From contig DASZBX010000023.1 of the NCBI GenBank assembly GCA_035943635.1, forward strand, positions 1-64,000: DNA of 64,000 nucleotides, read 5' to 3'. Shown one piece after another: positions 40,940 to 51,046 of this stretch. Every line of letters begins with the position of its first letter. Within the stretch, counting starts at the first letter, position 1. The DNA comes from DASZBX01 sp035943635 (lineage in GTDB: Bacteria > Actinomycetota > Actinomycetes > Streptomycetales > Catenulisporaceae). The notes under the pieces were generated by a model that did not search any database, was not told where the DNA came from, and saw nothing but the letters and a program-made list of their open reading frames with translations. The position numbers and the translations under genes are program-made.

Positions 40940-41708
40940 AGGGTGACTCCAGGGGTGGGTTGGATGTGCGTGGGTGCGGGATTCAGCGAAGGTTTGCGCG
41001 GCGGCGCGTCTCGCGGAATGTGTGATGACTGCGGAGAACACTCAGAACGGCTTCTGCGCTAGACGAGTTGTTCCGAAATTCTGGCGCCTGAGCCGAGTTG
41101 CCGGTAGGTACGCCGATCAGCCGTTTCGCCGCGCCAGAATTCGGAACAACTCGTCTAGCGGTGTCCGCAGCGCTCGTGGTTCTTTGGGTGGTTGTGGCGC
41201 CGACAACGAAACGCTGACGATGGTTGCCACGGTTGTGATGGCCTCGGCGGTTACGATGGACCGCCGGCCGATCAGCGCTTCCTCGTCGCTGACCGGCACG
41301 GCGACCCGGACGGATCGGCCCGGTCGGGGTGCCGGGTGGGCCGTCGGCACAGGACCCGCAGTCCGACCACCCGGTCGGGGCGATCCTGCGGCAGGGCGGA
41401 TGGACGGGCACCATTCGTTCCCCTGTTCTCAGCCTCCGTTATTACTGAACGCACATATGACAATGCCAAGAGTGAGTTTCCCCTGCCGGGCGCGACGCGG
41501 GCCGTTAGCCTTGCCGGGTGACCAACTACATCCCTTTGGGCCTGGGCAGGCAGCGGCATCGAGCGATCCCGGAGTGGGGGAGTCGGCGGGGCGGGGATTC
41601 CTGAGGTTCTAGTAACAGGCCTGACGGGCCACGGCTTCCGGCGCAAGGCCCAGGGCATTGCCCTCCTCGATTCGTATCGGCTCAGCCCCATGCGGCATAC
41701 TCAGAACC
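40940..41708. other. 769-bp intergenic region with a MITE-like element
   Basis: It contains the 100-bp element at 41059-41158. A minus-strand open frame at 41117-41350 (77 codons, GTG start, no ribosome site) runs into the element and could be the remains of a small gene. The rest shows no recognisable gene and includes an A/T-richer patch around 41435-41470. Confidence 0.5.
41059..41158. mobile_element. MITE-like element, 100 bp copy
   Basis: A nearly palindromic element bounded by CTAGACGAGTTGTTCCG and its complement, with terminal repeats of about 24 bases (the left end has one extra A). It matches the 216-bp element at 36.5 kb at both ends and in subterminal sequence, but inverted. It can fold into a long hairpin. 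The flanks show no duplication beyond the TA within CTAG. Confidence 0.75.
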
Positions 41709-42218
41709 GTGAGTATCGAATTCCCCGAGGCGACTACGCCCGTGTCTTCGCGCGCCGAGGTGTTTCTCGGCTATTTCGACTGGTTCCGGTCGCGCCTGGT
41801 CGCCAAGCTCGAGGAGCTCGCGCCCGAGGAACTGCGGCGTAGCCGTCTGCGGTCCGGGTGGACGCCGCTGGAGTTGCTCAAGCACCTGACCTTCGTCGAG
41901 ATGCGCTGGATCGAGTGGGGATTCGAGGGGCGCGAGGTCGCCGATCCGTGGGGCGACCAGCGCGATGATCGCTGGTACGTCGCGCCGGAAGAAACCCTGG
42001 AATCGCTGGTCGCGCAGCTGCGTGAGCGGGCGGCGTATACCCGGCGGGTGGTCGAGTCGACCGACCTCGATGCGGTCGGGGCTCCCGGTCCGCGCTGGGA
42101 CGGGGCCGAGCCGGCGACGTTGGAGCGGATCCTGTTCCACCTGCTCCAGGAGTACGCCCGGCACCTCGGGCACCTGGACATCGTGGCTGAGATCGTCGAC
42201 GGGGCGGTCGGGGAGTAG
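41709..42218 (+). CDS. DinB/DUF664-family protein
   Basis: The 169-aa four-helix-bundle protein has the family start (EVFLGYFDWFRSRLVAKLEE), SGWTPLELLKHLTFVEMRWI with a metal-ligand His, and LLQEYARHLGHLDIV with the C-terminal His pair. DinB-like proteins bind a metal and many act as thiol (mycothiol or bacillithiol)-dependent transferases. The GTG start at 41709 is used. It is convergent with the TetR gene. The substrate is unknown. Confidence 0.88.
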   Translation: MSIEFPEATTPVSSRAEVFLGYFDWFRSRLVAKLEELAPEELRRSRLRSGWTPLELLKHLTFVEMRWIEWGFEGREVADPWGDQRDDRWYVAPEETLESLVAQLRERAAYTRRVVESTDLDAVGAPGPRWDGAEPATLERILFHLLQEYARHLGHLDIVAEIVDGAVGE

Positions 42219-42259
42219 CGCGAGCAGCGAAGGCCGAATAGCGCAGCGAAAAGCTACTA

Positions 42260-42895
42260 TTACAGCTGGCTGACAGCCGCCGCGGTGCCTTCGACGATGA
42301 CCTCCAGGCACTCGCGGAACAGATCGTCGGGGGTGCGGCCGTCCTGGAAGTACTCGGTGATGCCCGCGATGATGCCGGGATGGGTCTCCCCGAAGGCGTC
42401 GAGGTCGAACTCGGTGACCGCGGCCTCGTCGGGGCGGGGGGCCTGTTCGGCCAGGACGTGCCCGACGGTGAAGTGTTCGACGGTCAGGACCATCAGGCGG
42501 GCGCGGCGTAGCGACAGGCCCCGTGCGGCCAGGGTGCTGATGGCCAGTTCGGTGATGGCGGCCATCTTCAGCGACAGGTGCGACGCGGAGACGATGCGGG
42601 CGCCGTCGGGGTGGTCGAGCAGGGCTCTGCGCAGGTGTTCGGCGATGCCGATCAGCCAGTCCTGCCAGCGGGTGTCCGGCGGGGGCGGGGTCAGGGCGGC
42701 ATCGGGGAACTGCCGGTCCAGTATCTCTTCGGCGATCGCGGTGACCAGGGCGGCTTTGCTCGGGATGTGCCAGTAGAGGGTCGGCGCCTGGACGCCCAGC
42801 CGCTGGGCGAGCTTGCGCAGCGTGACCTCGTCCAAGCCGCTGTCGTCGAGCAGGGCGACGGCCTCGGTGACGACCTGCCGTTTGTCCAATGCCAT
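42260..42895 (-). CDS. TetR-family repressor (TetR_C-type)
   Basis: The 211-aa protein has an N-terminal HTH (QVVTEAVALLDDSGLDEVTL; RLGVQAPTLYWHIPSKAALV) and a C-terminal domain of the tetracycline-repressor type (IVSASHLSLKMAAITELAIS; FTVGHVLAEQAPRPDE). The ATG at 42895 is 55-105 bases from three GTTAGA/TCTAAC half-site pairs, very likely its operators. The divergently placed target is the decayed reductase at 43027-43780. Confidence 0.9.
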   Translation of the reverse strand: MALDKRQVVTEAVALLDDSGLDEVTLRKLAQRLGVQAPTLYWHIPSKAALVTAIAEEILDRQFPDAALTPPPPDTRWQDWLIGIAEHLRRALLDHPDGARIVSASHLSLKMAAITELAISTLAARGLSLRRARLMVLTVEHFTVGHVLAEQAPRPDEAAVTEFDLDAFGETHPGIIAGITEYFQDGRTPDDLFRECLEVIVEGTAAAVSQL

Positions 42896-42949
42896 GACCT
42901 GGTCCTTCCCAGACCAATCTATCAGGATCCGGCCGGGTTCCCGCACAGC

Positions 42950-43000
42950 GTTAGACAACGCGCTCTAACGGTGTTAGATTTGTCTCTAACGGCGTTAGAG
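42950..43000 (+). promoter_or_regulatory. Clustered TetR operators (GTTAGA/TCTAAC)
   Basis: CTCTAAC-GGC-GTTAGAG at 42984-43000 is a perfect 17-bp palindrome. TCTAAC-GGT-GTTAGA at 42964-42978 is a second. GTTAGA at 42950-42955 pairs with the TCTAAC at 42964. They fill the gap between tetR and the reductase remnant. Confidence 0.7.
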
Positions 43001-43026
43001 AACCCGTGATCTGCGAGGGGGCGGCT

Positions 43027-43780
43027 ATGAAGGCGGCGGTTGTGCACGAGGCCGGGGAGTGTTCCGCGGTACGAGGAGTTCCCCGGCCCGGTGGCCGGTG
43101 GCGGCCGAGGGTGGTTACGGGCCCATTCCGGCCGGGCTCGATCCGGCTGCGGCCGTCGTGCTGTCGACGGCGGTCACGGGCATGTCGGCCAAGACCGCCG
43201 CCGGACTCATACCCGGCGAAACCGTGCTGGTCCAGGGCGCGACAGGCGTGACCGGGCGACTCGCGGTGAAGGTGGCGCGGCTGCTGGGCGCCGGGCGGAT
43301 CGTCGCGACCGGACGAAATGAGAGTGCCCTGCGCGAGGTGCTCGACATCGGCGCGGACGTGGTGATCAACACTGCCGTGTCGGACGAGGACCTGCCACAG
43401 GCGTGCCGGGAGGCGAAGGGGGACGGATACGACGTCGTCCTGGACTACCTGTGGTCCCGGCCGACCGGAATCCTGCTGCGCACACTCGTGCCCGGGTCGT
43501 TCAGCCCGGGGAAACCGACTCGGCTCGTCCAGATAGGCGAGGCGGCCGGGCCGTCGTTGACCGTGACCGCGGACAGTCTGCGCACCTCCGGGGTCGAGAT
43601 CTACGGCGCCTCGAAGGGGCTGACCGCGGAGACGATGGGGGGGAGATATACGGGCAGGTCGTGGAGTGGGCACAGTCCGGCGAGCTGACATTCGAGATGG
43701 AGAAGGTGCCGCTGAGCGATATCGAGGACGCATGGCAGCGGGCGAACCTGCGGGGGCGGCGGCTGGTCGTCGTGCCGTAG
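43027..43780 (+). pseudogene. Decayed NADPH:quinone reductase-like MDR gene
   Basis: Pieces of one MDR protein occur in three frames. MKAAVVHEAG starts at 43027, RYEEFPGPVAGGG is in the next frame, and GYGPIPAGLDPAAAVVLSTA through the Rossmann motif LVQGATGVTGRLAVKVARLL is in another. After a 7-G run at 43637-43643 the ending EIYGQVVEWAQSGELTFEME shifts frame again. About 85 residues of the GroES-like domain are missing. Multiple lesions indicate a pseudogene, though its TetR and operators look intact. Confidence 0.75.
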
Positions 43781-43797
43781 GTACTTGGCGACGCCAG

Positions 43798-44235
43798 CTA
43801 GTGGAATCGGGCTACGAAACGGCGCTGCCAGGGAGTTTCCACAGCCCGGGCGGCATAGTGCTCCCTGACGTAGGCGACCGCTTCGTGGTTCGGCACGCCG
43901 TCGATGACGGCCAGGCAGGCCAGGGCGGTGCCGGTCCGTCCGATGCCGCCGCCGCAGGCCACCTCCACCCGCTCGGTCTCCATCCGCGCCCAGGTCTCGC
44001 GCAGTACGCGGCCGGCTTCGGCGCGGTCGGCGGGCAGGCGGAAATCCGGCCAGCGCAGCCACCGGACCGGCCACGGCATGGCGGAAGGCTCGCGGCCGAG
44101 CAGGTACAGCGCGAACTCCGGGTCGGCGCCCTTGGGCGGCGGGTGGCGCAGGCCCCGGCCGCGCACGAGTCGGCCTGACGGTAGTTGCAGGACTCCAGGT
44201 GCCGACGGGTACCAGGTGTCGGCGGTGTCTGTCAT
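43798..44235 (-). CDS. Protein tyrosine/dual-specificity phosphatase-like protein
   Basis: The 145-aa protein has the cysteine phosphatase P-loop CX5R in VACGGGIGRTGTALA (Cys94, Arg100) and an upstream WPD loop (Trp62-Pro63-Asp64) providing the general acid. The residue before Cys is Ala rather than the usual His. It is short for a PTP and probably a minimal cytosolic enzyme. It follows a hypothetical gene on the same strand by 34 bases, which suggests an operon. Substrate unknown. Confidence 0.85.
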   Translation of the reverse strand: MTDTADTWYPSAPGVLQLPSGRLVRGRGLRHPPPKGADPEFALYLLGREPSAMPWPVRWLRWPDFRLPADRAEAGRVLRETWARMETERVEVACGGGIGRTGTALACLAVIDGVPNHEAVAYVREHYAARAVETPWQRRFVARFH

Positions 44236-44269
44236 CGTGCGATCTTAGCCTTCGTCTACCGTAGAGGTG

Positions 44270-44674
44270 TCAGTGCAGCAGGCGCCCGTCTGTGCCGATG
44301 GCGTCAATCGACGTGATCTCGCAGGTCCGGGGCAGGAGCGCGGCGAACACGACCAGGTCGGTGTTCGGGATCGGAATGGGCGCCAGGTCGATGGACTCGC
44401 CCGACTCCAGGACCAGCCGGGCCCGGGTGACGTCCTGGTGCGCGCGGGCCAGGACGCGGTGCAGGCCGCGGTTGTCGGCGCCGACGTAGATGTTCAGCGG
44501 CCGGCCGGGGTACACGGTCGGCCCGCCCATGCCGCCGGTGTCGCGGTGGCCGTCCGGGTGCTCGGTCGCCAGCATGGTGTAGAAGTCCTGCGGAGTGCCG
44601 CCTGCCGTGACGGTCCACCGGTGGCCGGACGGGAGCGCGCCCTGCGCCACCGCGGATAGTTCGGGCATTGCCAT
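44270..44674 (-). CDS. Hypothetical protein (134 aa)
   Basis: The ATG at 44674 follows GGAGGGAAT. The product is soluble and strand-rich, with GHRWTVTAGGTPQDFYTMLA, NIYVGADNRGLHRVLARAH and a Pro-rich APIPIPNTDLVVFAALLP. I recognise no family. It lies between the GlyRS terminator and the phosphatase gene, probably co-transcribed with the latter. Confidence 0.6.
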   Translation of the reverse strand: MAMPELSAVAQGALPSGHRWTVTAGGTPQDFYTMLATEHPDGHRDTGGMGGPTVYPGRPLNIYVGADNRGLHRVLARAHQDVTRARLVLESGESIDLAPIPIPNTDLVVFAALLPRTCEITSIDAIGTDGRLLH

Positions 44675-44711
44675 TCGGATTCCCTCCACGAGTTCGGATC
44701 GGCACTGTGCA

Positions 44712-44765
44712 GGGTCGCGCGCGGCAGCCGGATCAGTCTCCTGAACCGGCTGCCGCGCGCGACCC
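44712..44765 (-). terminator. 20-bp perfect hairpin after the glycyl-tRNA synthetase gene
   Basis: A 20-bp perfect stem (44712-44731 with 44746-44765) and 14-base loop lies 23 bases past the synthetase stop. Confidence 0.75.
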
Positions 44766-44787
44766 GCGGTGTTCTGTTCGGTCCTGC

Positions 44788-47871
<3,084 letters not shown>

Positions 47872-48015
47872 TGTGGCGCCCTTTCACTTGTCAACGCGTC
47901 TCACCGCGTGTCACCGCGCTCTTGCGAGCTGCCTGCGCCGGCCGCGTCCCCACGTCGACGGCGTGGCGCTGCGGCCCGGCGGCCGTCGAGACCACATGGT
48001 ACCGGCTCGCGGGGG

Positions 48016-48726
48016 CTATCGATTCGCCTGGCTTGTGCCGTTCGTGCCGTTCGGCGCACTCGCCCCGATCAGGGCCGCGAGGTCGGCCGGGAGGGGGTAG
48101 GGGCGTTCGGCCGGGAGGAGGGCGTGCGCTTCGGGGTAGCGGTGGTCGCGGATGAGGGCGTGGATTCGGTGGGTCAGGTCGGTCGCGTCGTCGATGCCGG
48201 TGATCCAGGTGTCGCAGTAGTCGTCGACCGCGGTGCCGGAGATGCCGATCTGGATCGCGCGGTGGCCCAGGGGACGGAAGTGGACGTCGCGTTCGGGGTC
48301 CCACTGGATGCGGACCGGCGATTTGGTGGCGTGGGCCGACCATTGCGCGTGGCTTGGGTGGACGGCCGGGTCGTAGTGGGACAGGGTCGCTTGTCGGAGC
48401 GCTGTTTCGAAGCCGTCGCGGCGTAGGCGGATGGCGAGTACGTGCTCTTGTTGGGGCTTGGTGGCCCAGCCGCAGCGGTACATCATCCAGAGGAAGGACG
48501 GTTTGATCCAGGTCATCCGGTTGCGGTTGTAGGAGGGGGCGAATCGGTTCAGGCGGATGGCTTCGAGGGCGATGCCGGGTTCGTAGGCTTGGTAGACGGT
48601 GATGGTTTCGGCGTCGTAGGTTGCGCGGATCTGCCGGTAGGGCGGATTTGGTTCGGGTTCTGGTTCGGGTTCTGGTTCTTGTGCGGGTACGGATCCGGGT
48701 ACGTATTCCGTCGGTTGGTCTGACAT
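48016..48726 (-). CDS. DUF4291-family protein
   Basis: The 236-aa protein matches the DUF4291 pattern: RQIRATYDAETITVYQAYEP, NRMTWIKPSFLWMMYRCGWA, LSHYDPAVH, SPVRIQWDPERD and ALLPAERPYPLP near the end. A short Glu-Pro repeat precedes the fold. ATG 48726 follows AGGA; an ATG nine bases upstream is less likely. The family function is not established, although conserved Trp/Arg/Asp residues suggest an enzyme. It lies upstream of GlyRS on the same strand, with about 144 bases between. Confidence 0.88.
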   Translation of the reverse strand: MSDQPTEYVPGSVPAQEPEPEPEPEPNPPYRQIRATYDAETITVYQAYEPGIALEAIRLNRFAPSYNRNRMTWIKPSFLWMMYRCGWATKPQQEHVLAIRLRRDGFETALRQATLSHYDPAVHPSHAQWSAHATKSPVRIQWDPERDVHFRPLGHRAIQIGISGTAVDDYCDTWITGIDDATDLTHRIHALIRDHRYPEAHALLPAERPYPLPADLAALIGASAPNGTNGTSQANR

Positions 48727-48754
48727 GGGCGCCATCCTGGCACCGGCGGCGCGG

Positions 48755-49180
48755 TCAGGTCGACGGTTTATCGGGTTCGGCTTCTGCTTCGGGCTCGGAT
48801 TCGCCTGCGGTTTCGGCAGGGCCGGTCCGGTCGGCGAGTCCGGCCAGGTACTCGTTCCAGACCTTCTTCGGCACGGTCATCCGCCAGGCGTCCACGACGA
48901 GTTCGTCCAGCTCGGCCGGGTCGATCTTGTCCATCCGCGCCCGCACCCAGTTGAACCGCAGATCGGACTCGACCGGCATCAGGAACTTCTCCGGGTCCGA
49001 GGCGACCAGTGCCTCCCGCTCCTCCTTCGGGTAGCCGAAACCCAGCACCGTCTCGTCCTGGGAGAGCGAGACGAAGACGATCTGCTTCACCCGGAACTTC
49101 ACCCGGTCCCGCACCAACGCCTCGTAGGCGCGCGGCAGCGTCAGGGCGATGGTGCGGACATCCTGCGCCGTGACGGCCAT
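48755..49180 (-). CDS. MmcQ/YjbR-family protein
   Basis: The 141-aa protein has the MmcQ/YjbR core: RTIALTLPRAYEALVRDRVK, FRVKQIVFVSLS, FGYPKEEREALVASDPEKF and LRFNWVRARM, then VDAWRMTVPKKV. A Glu/Ala/Pro-rich tail follows. Structures in the family resemble DNA-binding folds, but function is unproven. The stop of the PEBP-like gene lies just upstream on the same strand, so the two are probably co-transcribed. Confidence 0.85.
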   Translation of the reverse strand: MAVTAQDVRTIALTLPRAYEALVRDRVKFRVKQIVFVSLSQDETVLGFGYPKEEREALVASDPEKFLMPVESDLRFNWVRARMDKIDPAELDELVVDAWRMTVPKKVWNEYLAGLADRTGPAETAGESEPEAEAEPDKPST

Positions 49181-49184
49181 AGTG

Positions 49185-49754
49185 TCAGCGCTCGTAGATT
49201 CCGTCGACCCGGCCGCGGGCCAGCACCCGGCCGGAGACCGCGGCGAGCACCGCGCGCGGCCGGGCCTTCGTCAGGTCCCCGGCGTCCGCGGTGGTCACCG
49301 GGGCCGACAGCGCGAACACCTGGAAGACGTACCGGTGCGGCCCGTGCCCCTTGATCGGCTCGGGCCCGTGGTACCCGCGGCCCATCCCGGACCGCAGGAT
49401 CTGCACGCCCGCTGTCGGCGACGCGGAGTTCAACTCGCCGGCCGGGACCGCGGTCACCTCCGGATCGATCAGCGCGACGCAGTGCACGAACGGCTTCTTC
49501 GTCGGCGCGTCGACGTCCTCGATCACCAGCAGCAACTGCGCCGTCTCCGCCGGAGCACTGTTCCAGGCCAGCGCCGGCGAGATGTTCGCCCCGCCCGCCC
49601 GCTTCCCCGCGTGCGCCGTCGGCATGGTGCCCCCGGCCGGAAAGTCGTCGCTGCGCAACTCCAGGGTCTCCGGCCCGGCCAGCGCCGGCATGTTCCAGGC
49701 CAACGCGGCTTCGTCCGCGTGTTTGTTCTTCAGCAGCGTGCCCATGATCCCCAT
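49185..49754 (-). CDS. PEBP (YbhB/YbcL, Raf-kinase-inhibitor-like) protein
   Basis: The ~189-aa protein has PEBP ligand-pocket motifs: NISPALAWNSAPAETAQLLL, VIEDVDAPTKKPFVHCVALI, GRGYHGPEPIKGHGPHRYVF. Bacterial PEBPs are small phosphatidylethanolamine-binding-fold proteins of unclear role. Several in-frame starts exist; ATG 49754 is chosen because GAGG sits 8 bases upstream. It is followed by the MmcQ gene 4 bases later on the same strand. Confidence 0.87.
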   Translation of the reverse strand: MGIMGTLLKNKHADEAALAWNMPALAGPETLELRSDDFPAGGTMPTAHAGKRAGGANISPALAWNSAPAETAQLLLVIEDVDAPTKKPFVHCVALIDPEVTAVPAGELNSASPTAGVQILRSGMGRGYHGPEPIKGHGPHRYVFQVFALSAPVTTADAGDLTKARPRAVLAAVSGRVLARGRVDGIYER

Positions 49755-49858
49755 GCAGGCCATCCTCACTCATCGTGTCGGTCGTCTGAGAATGCCGCCT
49801 CACGGTAGCAGGATCAGCGATGAGGGGCGATTGCCCGGCCGGGGATTTCCGGGCTCCG

Positions 49859-51046
49859 TCATTCGTAGTCGTCGATGCCGGGAGGGGTGTCGAAGCTGCT
49901 GAATTGTGCGTCGGCGTTCGGGATGACGTCGCCGGAATCCGTCGGTTCGGTGTCGTCGAGTTCCGTCACGCCGAACTGGATGCGCACCTCCTGAGCGGCG
50001 TCATGCTGTTCCATCTTGGTGAACAGGTCGGCGACCCTTCGGGTGAAGTAGCCGTACGTGGTGGTGCCCGGTTTCAGCCCGAGCTCGTCGATGAGCCCGT
50101 TGACCCACTCGGTGACCGAGGCCCCCGGCTGAGGAAGCGATGAACCGAAGGTTTGACCGTCGAGACCGGTTTCAGACGACAACCCGGTGGTGAAGCCATC
50201 CGAATCGGAGGTATTCCGATCCGCCAGCATGACAGCCTGACCGACCAGGTGCCGGAACAGGTCAGGCACTTCGCGGTCGTTCGCGGCGGCGGTCAGCTGG
50301 GCGAGCGGACCGATCAGCTCGACCGTGCGTTCGATCGCGTCGTCCTTCTTCGCCAGCAGCCACACGACCGCACTTCCGGTGGTACGCAGAACGTCCTCGC
50401 TGAGATACGTACGCCTGCTGCGCTCGTATTCGCGCTCGTGTTCCCAGATCGCTTCGTCTTTGCGCAGATCCGCGATCTTGCGTTGCCGCTGGAGATCGTC
50501 ATCGGAGAGCGTGAGCACGATATTGGTCGCCCAGGCTTCGACCTGTCCGGTGGGGTCGGGCTCGACGACCCCGAGAACCGTGCCGAGCCGGTGTTGGGCG
50601 AGGGCGGACTCGCCGGGCAGTTCGGCTGCCGTCGCCTGGCGGGCCCGGGCCAGGATCGTGTTGATCGCCAGGGCAGCCGGATTGGCATGGGCGTTGACGG
50701 GTCTGCGGGACTGGTTCCCCGAGGTCAGCAGCCGCCAGCGAACGGTCGCGGAGAACAGGAAGTCGTAGTCCGGCGCGCCGCTGGGCACCGGGATGTTCGC
50801 GACCGGGTATTCGCGGTGATCGGACTGGGCGGGCGGCAGCCCGAAGCCGGCGTCCAGCTCGGCGATGCCGACCGGTCCGCCCGTTCGGTTCTCGGCGCGG
50901 TCGGCTCGCAGGATCAGGATCACCGCGACCGGGACCAGCAGCGGCAACGGCCAGAAGTGCCAGTTGTGGTTCCAGGCGACGAGCGACGTGAGCGCAGCGG
51001 TGGCCGTCGTGACGAAGAGCATCGCGGTTTTGCTGAACGGGTTCAT
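49859..51046 (-). CDS. Two-TM membrane protein of the TIR cassette, possibly SPFH-like
   Basis: The 395-aa protein starts with two TM helices (about residues 8-24 and 31-47; HFWPLPLLVPVAVILIL). A strand-rich domain follows (YDFLFSATVRWRLL; VEAWATNIVLTLSDDDLQRQ), then a charged helical stretch (RKDEAIWEHEREYERSRRTY) and an acidic C terminus with many Asp/Thr/Ser. The layout recalls SPFH/flotillin-like proteins, but I would not assign that firmly. Its ATG overlaps the NTPase stop by 4 bases, so it is translated together with the TIR cassette. It may be the membrane-acting or anchoring component. Confidence 0.65.
   Translation of the reverse strand: MNPFSKTAMLFVTTATAALTSLVAWNHNWHFWPLPLLVPVAVILILRADRAENRTGGPVGIAELDAGFGLPPAQSDHREYPVANIPVPSGAPDYDFLFSATVRWRLLTSGNQSRRPVNAHANPAALAINTILARARQATAAELPGESALAQHRLGTVLGVVEPDPTGQVEAWATNIVLTLSDDDLQRQRKIADLRKDEAIWEHEREYERSRRTYLSEDVLRTTGSAVVWLLAKKDDAIERTVELIGPLAQLTAAANDREVPDLFRHLVGQAVMLADRNTSDSDGFTTGLSSETGLDGQTFGSSLPQPGASVTEWVNGLIDELGLKPGTTTYGYFTRRVADLFTKMEQHDAAQEVRIQFGVTELDDTEPTDSGDVIPNADAQFSSFDTPPGIDDYE

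Noticed and set aside
44712..44765. Long perfect hairpin considered as a small RNA gene
   Set aside because: Its place 23 bases after the synthetase stop and its simple stem-loop form fit a terminator.
47872..48015. Possible T-box riboswitch before the glycyl-tRNA synthetase gene
   Set aside because: No T-box consensus segment or antiterminator/terminator pair was seen; only short CACCGCG-type repeats.
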